A DNA stretch of 64,000 bases from Sarocladium kiliense (lineage: Eukaryota; Ascomycota; Sordariomycetes; Hypocreales; Sarocladiaceae), in NCBI GenBank assembly GCA_030734395.1, contig JAUZTG010000008.1, positions 62,001 through 126,000 on the forward strand, in the 5' to 3' direction. Position 1 is the stretch's first letter. Every line of letters starts with the position of its first letter. Made by a program: the position numbers and the translations under genes. Under the pieces are notes generated by a model. It saw only the letters and a list, made by a program, of their open reading frames with translations, had not been told where the DNA came from and made no database searches. Shown here one piece after another: positions 47,572 through 57,427 of the stretch.

Positions 47572-48430
47572 TTATTCCGTCTTCTCCACCCCGTTCATTC
47601 TAGTCTTATACTCCCTCGGACTCTCAAAGGCGCTCTTCTTACCACCCCACATCCCCTTTCTTTTCCTCTTGGCCTTTGCCTCCGCCTTCATATACACATC
47701 CTTCAGCCCTCCGAACTCAGCTCCGCTCTTGGCCTCGTACGTCGTGGCTAGACCTTGCTTGACCATCTCGAGCCCCACGTTCCGCCTGATCAACCAACGT
47801 CGTACGTAAACTGTTCCGACAATTCGATCGTATTGGTCGCGCTTGTAGACGTATGTTCGCACGTTGCGGTTGAGGATGTAAGAGGAGAGCCATTGGAGGG
47901 CTTCGGCAGAGAACGGTTGCGCAGGTCGGCCGAAGTGGGAGCATTCAGGGGCGTCGATGCCGGCGATTCGGATAGATATCTATAGAGATGCGTCAGCAAG
48001 TCACCTAAGCATAGCTCGACTTGGGTGGATGTCCTACCGTTCGGTCTTTGAGATCTTTCCTCTTCTCCGGAACCTTCCTCAGCCATCCCCATCCCACCGC
48101 CCTGCCACCGGGCGTGTGGAACATGTGGAAGCCATCTCCATCCCCGACACTGGTGACCTTTCCAAAAATGCTCCTATTTCTGAAGAAACCAGGCCGAACG
48201 TATGCAGCACCAGGGATTCTTCGGAGGTAGTTCGCGTAAAGCTGAATAGCCCCAAGGCCCACGAGCGAGAAGCCTACTACAGGTGCCCATTCCTTCGCAG
48301 CGCCGAGAGGATCGTAAGCAGCATTCGCGATGCTGTCGGACCAGGAAATTGGTTGCCGTTCTGGTAGTGGCGATTGGTCCTTCGCTTTGGAGCCTTTGCC
48401 GTCATCTGAGGAACCGAAAGGCCATACCAT
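47572..48430 (-). CDS. lcl3: Lcl3-type membrane-anchored SNase-like nuclease
   Basis: Exons are 48430-48038 and 47979-47572, giving 266 residues. The first ATG gives MVWPFGSSDD. A transmembrane helix lies at about residues 49-69 (WAPVVGFSLVGLGAIQLYAN), followed by a staphylococcal-nuclease fold: VTSVGDGDGFHMFH, then after the intron ISIRIAGIDAPE, with R135, D140 and E143 at the positions of the SNase active-site signature, and later YVYKRDQYDRIVGTVYVRR. The basic C-terminus has KAKRKRKGMWGGKK. Yeast Lcl3 is a mitochondrial/membrane protein of this family; the nuclease activity is predicted, not shown. It diverges from the Zn2Cys6 gene over 516 bases. Confidence 0.95.
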
Positions 48431-48946
48431 ACTGTCTTTGGCCCGAGGCCTCAAGTGCCGTGCGACGGACCCCAGCGACTGGCGAGTCGGAGGAGATGAG
48501 GCGTCGTGGTGAGGATGGTTGACAGGTTGCTGGCACTGGGCAGGAGGTGGTTTGGAGGCACGTTCTCAGCCTGAGCCGAAACATTGAACAGGGACCCACA
48601 CTGTTATACCGAGCATGGCCAGGAGCATCAGTTTGTAGGTCTGGGAGCACTTCAGCACGCCTATTGACCACGTAAATAGCTGGCAATTGGCATTCTTCTC
48701 GCTTTCTTTAACGTCAATGGTGGTAATGGCATATTGGATGATGTGATAAGGTTCTTTGGGTGAGGGCACTATGATGCTATCAGCACGTGCCCCACAGTCC
48801 CCAACTACACGGATACGCGAGCTCGATGGCTTGCGACAGCACAGGATACCTCTGCCACAGAAATGCCGACAAGGAATATCTGAGCCAACATGGAAATGAT
48901 TGAGAAAGTGACGGACAAGAGATGATAAGAGACTATGTCCGTGGCC
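48431..48946. promoter_or_regulatory. Divergent promoter region of lcl3 and the Zn2Cys6 gene
   Basis: 516 bases between two start codons. No clear motif cluster was seen and no gene. Confidence 0.4.
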
Positions 48947-50966
48947 ATGAGCACGCAGTCACCGACCTCCTTCGACCCGTCGCCGGTATCTCGAAAGCGA
49001 TCCCGCGCTGGTAACAGCTCCCTCTGCTTCCCCTTCCTTTGGCTGGCATGATTCACATCAAGTATTGTCAATCCCTCATACTAATCGCGTGTGCCAGGAT
49101 GCTACATCTGCAGGGTTCGCAAGGTCAAATGTGACGGATCGGGGGTTGCAAGCACTAGCAGCGCTTCCAGGACTTCCATCTCCCGTCGCGAATGTCGCAA
49201 TTGCCAGAGGCTCGGCTTCGAATGCAGATGGCAACCACCAGCTGCTGGAGAGGGCTACCAGCCGCCACCCAAGAGGAGGCGTGCTGCGGCTCGCAGTGAG
49301 CAACCGGTAGATCCAACCATCAACAGCATTGCCGTGACGCCGGTGCCACAACCATCCACTCAAGATGCCACAGACAGCAGCATTGATGTTCGTGGCCCCT
49401 TGGACGCCTCTGAAGCAGCCTTTGGAGGCGACAGTCATGCGCCAGACCCAGGCTTCGCCCTAGGCCCGACCTTTATGGACTTTAACATGGACGCCGAGGG
49501 AATGGACTTCATCCCGTTGCCGGTCATAGACCCCTCTCTGCTGCCAGAGTTCGCCGAGTCATCTCACGTGGACCCTGCCGCGTACTGGACATTATCAGCC
49601 GGAGAGCAGAATGTGATCTACGCAAACAACCACGATGATGACAATGATCATGATGACGATCGCGACGATGACGGAGATGCCGCAGACGTGACGTCGCCAT
49701 CTGTCAATGAGCATAATCGCCTCCTGGTGCAGCACTACCTTGACGTGATGAAGGGATACTCAAAGGTCGACGACCCTTCCAAAGATGCAAACAATCTCTT
49801 TATATCCGCCTTCTCCCGGTCACTGTGCTTCCCGCCGCTTTTTGCCGCGATACTTGCTTTTTCCGCAGCGCATCTCTCCATCCAGGACCCGTCCTACACC
49901 TCCCAAGCTGCCGACCTAGCCCATGCCGCGCATACTTCGATGAAGCAGTTCCGGCGGGCCCATGACCTGGAAGTGGACGGCCTCCTCTCAGCGCTCTTTA
50001 TCCAGGTCAAGAGGATTCAAGTCATGGGTGACGACGTGTCCGTGTTTCTCGCACTTATCTCAGAAGCAACCGATATCATCTCTACAGAGCCGGGCCAGCG
50101 CGCCTTGCAGGACCCGTCGGCTTTAACCAGGCGCATCATCCTCCGTCTGGCCATCTTAGACGCGCGAGCTGCTTGCTATCGGTTGGGTGGCGGCAAGCTG
50201 GTCAAACTTCTGCGAATTATACCTGTGTTGTCCGATATCTTTGACGGCGATAGGACACCGGAGACCGTTGCATCGCCTGGAGCCGTTGCAAGCCTGTTGC
50301 GCGCGAATGTCTTCCGGATGCAGGTGGCTGAGCTTGACGTCCGCCTGCAGGGGCAGCTTCGTTCCGAGAATATCGCGGCTTCGCGCGTACGGAGAGCCGA
50401 GTCTACTGCGCTCTTCTCCGAAATTGAGAATGAAATTAAACTGTGGGAGGCACGCTCGACTCTGCTTGGCTTGGAGCCGTTTGCCGCGCCGGGCAACGAG
50501 AGAAAACCCCTCGATTCTGCGTCCTACAGCTGCGGAGCTATCCTAGCAACTCTTCACTCAGCCTTGCTATACCTGGATCACATATTTGTAAGGATCCCTC
50601 CCTTATTTGATATGCCCGTCTTTTGGTCGTCAGAACTCAAACATCCCATAGCCGCTCCCGATGTTCGAACGGGACAACACCGCAGCGAGGCTCCTACGGC
50701 ATCAACTGCGAGTACATAGAGACCCTTCACGGAGAGGCTCGCCCTCTTCTATATCGCCCTCGTCATTGCTCCTGGCGGCGCTCCTGTCCAAGGATCCAAT
50801 TCACCGGGATTGGGTGTTGAAGATCACCCATGAGGGTCAAGGCTGGGGAAGGTACGTCACAAAGACCCGGCAGCTTCTCGAGGCAATTTTCGAGGCACAG
50901 GACAGATGTAAGGAATGGGAAATCGTGGATATAATGGATCAAGTCACTGGTAGGTTCGTTATATGA
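48947..50966 (+). CDS. Zn(II)2Cys6 transcription factor (fungal_trans_2 type)
   Basis: Exons are 48947-49010, 49098-50587 and 50652-50966, giving 622 residues. The first intron, with an ACTAAT branch site just before its acceptor, splits the glycine before the first cysteine, so the true start MSTQSPTSFDPSPVSRKRSR lies upstream. The binuclear cluster is CYICRVRKVKC (C23, C26, C33) then CRNCQRLGFEC (C54, C57, C64). The linker between the third and fourth cysteine is 20 residues, longer than the usual 5-12. A basic KRRRAAAR patch and an Asp/His-rich acidic run follow. The middle and C-terminal parts (FSRSLCFPPLFAAILAFSAA..., SKDPIHRDWVLKI, ending DQVTGRFVI) fit the fungal-specific regulatory domain. 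The second junction (acceptor at 50651) is the least certain. It may control nearby accessory genes. Confidence 0.88.
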
Positions 50967-51199
50967 TTCGCCTTCTGAGAGTGGGCAGAGCTATGCTGGT
51001 TGAGCACTGTCACTTGTTGGCAATCTATGGCCTTGAACTTCTTTCTCGAATGCCAAGGAGATCTCTACAAGGTGGTGTATCATACGTGTGGTAAGCTACT
51101 TGACCGAGCTAGCCTGATGGTGTACCCTACTGAAAGACAAAGACCACATATATATGAACAAGAGATGCCCAGGACGAAAATAAAAGGCAAATCATCGTA

Positions 51200-53556
51200 C
51201 TACGAACTACTCGGACCCACGAGTCGGTCCTGAACCAGGCGAAGAATGCTCGAGCAAGTCTTGTACCCTTCGTCTCCAGGCTTCAGGCTCTTTGAGTGCC
51301 GAGAGACCCAAGCCATCGTCTCTATTCCATTGTACGCGAATGCCTCGCACGGGATCTGTTTCTGGATAAAGAACAGCAACATTTCAAGAAAATGCTGCGT
51401 CTTGATGCGCCGACGCGTGACTATGTGAGCGACCTCCTCCAGATGGGGGTCTAAGGAACCTGGTCCAGCGAGTGCCAACAGGAAGAAGAGCGCAAGCGAC
51501 GGGTTATTACGCGCTATCTCCAACAAAGGATTCACGCCTGGGTATGGTCCGAACCCACCCAGAGGAAACTTTTCCCAATAGTCAAGCAGATACTGAAGAA
51601 TCTCTTGCAAGACAGGATGGCGAGCTTCCATTTGCAGGTACAGACCCATGAGCGTGGTGACGCTGGTTATCCGGCCGAGCTCGATTGCGAGCCAAACAGG
51701 CGAGATTGTAGAACCTTCTTCCCAATCCAAGCCAAAAGCCCGGCCACAGCGCCGAGCGCGACGAACGGACTTCAGTTGCGTATCCCGAAGCAGGCCCCAG
51801 GAATTACTCTCCATGATAAGACATGTTAAGCCAGGTACAACCTGGAAAGTGTCAGCACTATTCAACATCGTCCGTGCTGACGTTGCAATGAAGTATGGTC
51901 CCATTTGCTCGGCCAGTGTTTCCAGGAAGGCGGTCTGATCTAGTCCTGACGAACTAGCTTGCTGCGTATGAGCCATGATGTACTCCGCGGCGTATGCTGC
52001 GAAACTTGGCCTTGTCATGTCTCGCATGGAAAAGCGTTGCTTTAGGGTCCACGACGTGAATGAAGAAGCTAGCTTCGTAGCCTTGACAGCGCTTTCCAAT
52101 TCGCTTCGATGGGAGACAGCCTCAGCTGCGCACCATGTCTTGAGAAGATCCAAAGACTGAACACGGAATTCTTCGAGACTCTCTGCTTGGTAGAGGTTCC
52201 GCAAAGTGCTAGCTTCAAGGAGAAAATCTCGCACAGATTCGTGGATGAATTGCACACGGGTGGTGACATCAATAAAGCCCTTAGATATCCCTATGACGTA
52301 CCGAGCCATATCATGAACGGCTAGCGTCCCGAAGTCTTTTCTGATTTCCTCATCGTTTCGTTCGAGCCCTCTTTGTATGGCTCCCCAAAGCTGCTGGACC
52401 GATGTGAAGCCGTGTCCGCAAAGCATCCACCGGAAGCATACGAGCATTGCGTCACGATCCTCGCAGTAACGATCCAGAGTATAGGCATATAGCTGATGGA
52501 GGCCTGATGGGATTTCTTGAAGTTTTGTGTGAAGCCTTCCGAGATTGCCACGATCGTGTTCTTTATTGAGTATGTTGACGACCAGCTTCGTCCACATAAA
52601 GCTCCCTGCCGCTTTCTCGCGCAGCTTTGACCGGATACTCTGAGCTAAGCTGCTGCTCCCAATGCTAAGCTCATCATCGATGTATTTTGTGATACCGGCC
52701 AGGTGCTTACTCTGGGTGCTGAAGTCCAGGAATATCGCATCATTGAAATTCGTGTCGGGATGGGGTCGACTCGCGAAGCAAACCCTCAATTGCTGTCCAC
52801 TATGCCACGCGTCCTTGACAAGGCTGCGGAACACGCGGAGCATGGCGCGAACTTCATCCTCATGACACTCATCCAAAGCATCGATGTACATTGTGACGGA
52901 TCGACCGTTGGGTAGCTTCTCCACAGTTGACTTGAGAAGTCTGACAAGTTCAGGTATCGGCCAGCTTGTACTCCGATTCGCACCACCGGCAATAGAGTCA
53001 CCGGTATAAGAACCATATAGAAGCTCCAGATGCTCTATTGCTTCTGCTGAAAGATCCCTCAGGAGCCGAAGTATCAATGTCCGATACATGCCCTCGGTGG
53101 ACCTCTCCAGCTCCGATCCCCTGGCGTTAAAGAAATGCGATAATATGAGGTCAGTAGTGGGCAGTCTCTTGGCGTGTTCAACAGCAAACTTCATGATTGT
53201 CGATTTCCCTGCACCAGCGTTGCCTTTGACCCAGAGAAGGCCATGTTGCCAATGGGATCTTGGGTTCGCCGTCCACATCGCGTACTGAGCTGTAGAGAGA
53301 AACCATTCGCATGTTCCTTCATGCGCGTCATCAATCGCTTGTTCACGTAGCTTGAACTCGTTGAACCACAGTGTATCAGAGAACCTTCGTTTGCGCTGTG
53401 GAGTTGACCCATGATCTGCCACATTACATATCGTCAGTCCAATCTATGGGAACCACGGCAGCAACGGTACTCACTGTGAAAGATCTGATTCCCTATATTG
53501 ACGTGACCCAAGCCTGTATTCAAGGCACCTTGCGCCACAGCCGAGTCACCTGCCAT
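51200..53556 (-). CDS. NACHT-domain STAND (NLR-like) protein
   Basis: Exons are 53556-53475 and 53415-51200, giving 765 residues. An in-frame stop lies just upstream of the ATG at 53556, so this start is favoured. The short N-terminus reads MAGDSAVAQGALNTGLGHVN then IGNQIF, a pattern seen at the front of many fungal NLRs, before the conserved AHEGTCEWFL. NACHT: Walker A GNAGAGKST (about 92-100, K98) and Walker B MYIDALDECHED (about 203-214). The region after NACHT looks helical; I see no ankyrin, WD40 or TPR repeats. Fungal NACHT proteins act in non-self recognition and programmed cell death (family knowledge). No classical N-terminal effector domain (HeLo, HET, patatin) is visible. It lies tail to tail with the Zn2Cys6 gene. 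Confidence 0.9.
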
Positions 53557-54646
53557 GTCTGCGAGACGCTGGGCAGCTCATGTCCTACCCAATTGTCCAC
53601 GACTGCGCGGCTGCTGTAGTGAGGGGTGTCGAGTTCCATCCAGTCATTCGGATAGTTGTAGGTCCAGCCCTGGATCGAGGCGTTAGCAGACGGAGTGCTA
53701 GACTGCTCAGGTACTTTCAAACTGAGGATGGCGCTGCACCTTCTATTAGCAACCTCGTGTTGCTGTGAGAAATTCTGTTCCCGGGTAATTCTTCCCATGA
53801 TGGGCTGAGGATAATCCTGGTCTGGGCTGTGCCCACGCATGCGCAGCCCCTCCGAGAGGGGGTCAGGCAGGGGGTCAAGGCGAATGCGCGGCTGATTGGC
53901 TGAACGGATGCACCATGAGGCGCCTTGATAATGGTCGTGGTTATGTCTCTCAGCTCTATGAGGCGCGGCCTAGGCGCAGCCTTATATTTAACACAAAGGC
54001 GTTTTACCAAGGTGTCTGATGTAAGTTGCACCCTCTCTCCTTGTAGCATTATGCTGGCGAGTTGACCGTTCTGAAGCAATGCAGATCGATACTGATACCG
54101 TGATCAAAGCTCAAGTTATCTCGAACGCGCCCACCCTAAAAGCTAACTAGGGGATGTGCTGTGGCAGTGATGTTTGCCATGGATTATGAAATGAGCACAT
54201 TCCGGTATATGCTGAACAAAGAGCATGACACAAGCGAAGTTGATGAGAGGCTCAATGATAATAAGTCACAAGTAGACTTGTCATACGACTATCATACTAA
54301 AAGTAGGGGAACTAGGGGGTTGATTTCACGCCGAATGCGAGTACTGTTCTGACAAGACGACATCTCATGCCTGCGACAAGCTGTTTTGCCAAGTTAGCCT
54401 AGTGTGGTAGCTTTTAAACTACACATGCCAGAACAGTGCGTAAGAGTCTTGAGTAATCATCGGGTCCCGGCGACAAGAGCCGTATATGAACATGGGAGAA
54501 GATCTATGAATTAACCCAGATCACCGAGATGTTGAATTGTGTCAACAGGATAAACCATATTGACCAGACCATGGACACAGTCTGTGAACAAGATCCTCAG
54601 CACCCGTACATGTGAAAGACCAGTGTGCTTATAAGGCACGACATGC
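53557..54646. other. 1.1-kb intergenic region
   Basis: It lies between the NACHT gene start and the MFS gene stop, both on the minus strand. It holds the NACHT promoter and the MFS 3' untranslated region. A 106-codon minus-strand frame at 53520-53840 is in a different frame from the NACHT exon and is not recognised. Confidence 0.4.
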
Positions 54647-56856
54647 CTACATGGCATAGCGGAAAGTCTCCCACTGCTGGAAGTCGGTCTTGTCCGTGAA
54701 CTCGAGGCTGTCAACCGCCACCCCTGCGGCGGATCCAGCAAGCCTATCGCGCCGGTTATTCTCGTAGCGGTACCAGGCGAACTGAATCACAGGCATGACA
54801 ATCATCAGAGCATAGCAGACCACTGAATAGTGGTTAGTCTCGCATGGTAGAAGTGTCGATGATCTAGAGGGAGGCTTACTCAGCATCTCGAATGCCATGG
54901 TATAGTTCGGAGCTTGGCTTTCAAGGAAAAATTCTATGACCAGTAGTTAGTCAGTGTACATGACGCCCCGTTTCGTTTTCCTCGTTTCCGTGCCTGGAGC
55001 ATATTACTTACGAGGCCCGGCTACTAGGCCGGCTGCCCATCCTGCGTATATAAATCCTGATGCAGTCGACTTCTTTGTGCTGCCGGCGTAGTTGGAGGCG
55101 ATGAGACCGGTGCTAAGGGCAAAAGACATGGAATGCCTAGATCCACTTGTCAGTCATGGTCCTCCCAATTCGAAGACTGATGGCAATCTCACGTATATGT
55201 CAGGTAGTATCCCGCTAGACGGCCAGCCTGGTTCTCCACGGGCAGGACATGGAGCAAAGAGGCGCCGATTAAAGGCGGGATGGAAGCAATGAGAGAGAGA
55301 AGGAGGCGGATATTCTGCTGGTGTGATGCGAGGTAGGAGAAGCCGAGGAATGTCCCCATCTGGATGCTGGCAGCGGGCAAGGTCGACACTAAGGTGGTTG
55401 AGAGACGACCGAAGCCGAAGCCTGCGACAATTTGGCTTGAGAACTATGATGGTTTAGCATGCCATAACCTGAAAGGAGATATCATCGTCCTATTTGGAGG
55501 AGTCGAAGCTGAAATGGCAGCTGGAACACCCAAGTGATAGAAAGGCACAACTTACCATGCTAGCAAAAGTCGAAGGCATGGTATTGCCACTAAGCGAAGA
55601 GTCAGTCGCATGGAAGAGGAGTTAGAGTTGCTTCTGGATGACTTACATGGCCGTGATGAAGAACATGATAGTTTGAGGATCTTTGAATGCCTCGAAGAAC
55701 TGGGGCCACTTCCATTTGGTGTCGGAGGTGACGGTCTGATTCTCCCGAACTCTTTCAATGGCGATGCTCTTCTCACGCTCAGTAAGCCATCTGGCGTTGG
55801 CTTGATTGTCCGGCATCAGATAGAGGATGAGCAGGGAGTAGACAAAGCTGATACTGCCGAAGAACAGGAAGAAGATCTTCCATGTTGGGAATGAGGTATT
55901 GACTATTCATTCGGGCATTAGAGCGATGGAATCACCAACATGAATGACCAGAACTCACTGGAGCCCAGGCCGTAGCTGAGAAGACCACCGAGGAAGTTTC
56001 CGATCTGAAAGTGTTAGTGCCTTGGGAAGACAGCATCTCGATTCCACCATTGCTACGTACCGGAGTTCCGCTAAGCCAAACACATGACCTGAAAGCCTGC
56101 TCTGGCCTTGTCCACCAATTGCTTGTGAGGATGACGAAGACTGGACCGATGATGCTTTCGAACATGCCTAGGATGAAGCGGACTGCCATGATCCCGGCGA
56201 AGTTGTGGCAAAGCGCTACGTTCTGAAGTAAGTTTGTGAAGACACACTTAGCAACACATGACAGAGAGAGTCCAACGTACGCGTCATCAGGATAAGCACC
56301 GACCAAGCAAAGACAGCTGTGGCGATGAATTTTCCAGTCTTGTGTGGCCATGCCTGGATGAGCTTCGCCCAAGTCATGGCGCCAATGATGTACCCGATGT
56401 AGAAGATGCTATGGTTTCACGAGCCGGTCAGTGACTTCCCTACAATACTTTTCGAATCTGGATTGTTAGATACCTTCCTAGCCAGCTGTAGTTACTGCCT
56501 TCTAGGCCAAGCGCTTCCTTGATGCCGAAGATTGAAGCATAGTTCAGCAGCGTCTTGTCCAGGAACTAAATGTGTTTGTGTCAACAAAGGCACAGGGGCG
56601 ATATATGGATAGAAGAAATGCTGACCGATAGCACGTAGCAGCCGCAGAGCATGGGGAGGAGAATGAAGTCAATCTTTCGCTTGACCTTGTGCCCTTCCTC
56701 AGGCGTGAACGTGACATGTCCTGCCTCACCGTAGACCTTCATGGCTTCGCCCACGGGCTTCGTATCCTCAACCTGTGCGTTGGAGGGCGAGAGTTTGAAC
56801 TCATCAGTGACCGTAGCCGCGTCAGGATGGCTTTGAACCTCTGACATCTTGTACAT
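54647..56856 (-). CDS. MFS transporter, Dal5-like (anion:cation symporter family)
   Basis: This is a 12-helix plasma-membrane permease for an organic anion; the family includes allantoate, nicotinate and pantothenate carriers. The 11 exons are 56856-56626, 56565-56474, 56408-56281, 56215-56061, 56004-55959, 55902-55647, 55589-55556, 55443-55193, 55136-55012, 54933-54880 and 54822-54647, giving 515 residues in continuous frame. Family signs are FLDKTLLNYASIFGIKEALG, SWLGSIFYIGYIIGAMTW, ACS-like CHNFAGIMAVRFILGMFES, FRSCVWLSGTPIGNFLGG and the cytosolic EREKSIAIERVRENQ. The ATG nine bases further in (MSEVQSH) is an alternative start. The acceptor at 56216 (GTAG, giving MTPLCHNFAG) is the least certain. 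It diverges from the alpha/beta hydrolase, suggesting joint use of one substrate. Confidence 0.92.
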
Positions 56857-57070
56857 CAGACGGTGTTCCGAGGATCTAGAACTTGGGAGAAAGGTACGAA
56901 GGAGTATGGTTGATCGGCTTCTGGGCTTGAAACAAATTGACCAGAGCGGATCTGTGGCATAGCTCAAGATATATCCTCATCATCATGGCCTGGGAACTGG
57001 ACCTTTTAAGCAGTTTGGAGAGATAAGGTAGCTCATGATCAAAACCCCATGGGGTTGGTAGTCGCTCAAG

Positions 57071-57083
57071 CCGACAATGTCGG
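57071..57083. promoter_or_regulatory. Everted repeat CCG-N7-CGG (CCGACAATGTCGG)
   Basis: A perfect 6-base dyad, CCGACA and TGTCGG, around one central base. Everted CCG/CGG half-sites are a typical Zn2Cys6 dimer target, and such a regulator is encoded at 48947-50966. Binding is inference. A related, one-mismatch version lies at 57199-57211 (CCGACTATGTCGA). Confidence 0.5.
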
Positions 57084-57087
57084 CAAG

Positions 57088-57120
57088 ACGATATCGTAGG
57101 CGCTATACCCAGTTTATAGC
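57088..57120. repeat. Two further dyads in the shared promoter
   Basis: ACGATATCGT (57088-57097) is a perfect 10-base palindrome. GCTATA (57102-57107) and TATAGC (57115-57120) form an inverted repeat with a 7-base spacer. They follow the everted CCG/CGG element directly. Confidence 0.55.
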
Positions 57121-57184
57121 TTGTGGCGCACCAGGTGAAACTCAGTTTCAGTGGTTGTCCTAGCTGGTAGCCGATGAGATCGAA

Positions 57185-57231
57185 ACGACTAACTCGAGCC
57201 GACTATGTCGAAGCGACTAGCTCGAACCGAC
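57185..57231 (+). repeat. Tandem 28-base-spaced CGACTARCTCGARCCGAC repeats
   Basis: Two 19-base copies start at 57185 and 57213 and differ at three positions. Their 11-base core CTCRARCCGAC occurs a third time at 57065-57075, so the core is present at 57065, 57193 and 57221. They look like operator copies for a dedicated regulator; this is inference. Confidence 0.6.
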
Positions 57232-57427
57232 AGCAACCAGCGATACGGCTAAGACGACTAATAACTTACAAGCATCCTGGCACGCCGTGTAAGTCGTTGA
57301 TAAATAGATATCTTTGCGCATGTCCTAAATCGTTATCAGAGCAAGGATTACTCAGTCCACAAATCACTTCATTTCGAATATCTTATCTCAAGCATCCGTC
57401 CCTCCTATCTCCAGATACACAACTACA

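Larger units (their letters stand above)
56857..57427. promoter_or_regulatory. Shared divergent promoter of the MFS transporter and the hydrolase
   Basis: 571 bases separate the two start codons. The middle is dense in short palindromes and repeated CTCRARCCGAC elements, listed separately. This arrangement points to co-regulation of the two genes. Confidence 0.6.

Noticed and set aside
53520..53840. A 106-codon minus-strand frame overlapping the NACHT gene start
   Set aside because: It is in a different frame from the NACHT exon, has no recognisable motif, and an in-frame stop separates the NACHT ATG from upstream sequence. It could still be a missed upstream exon, but nothing supports that.
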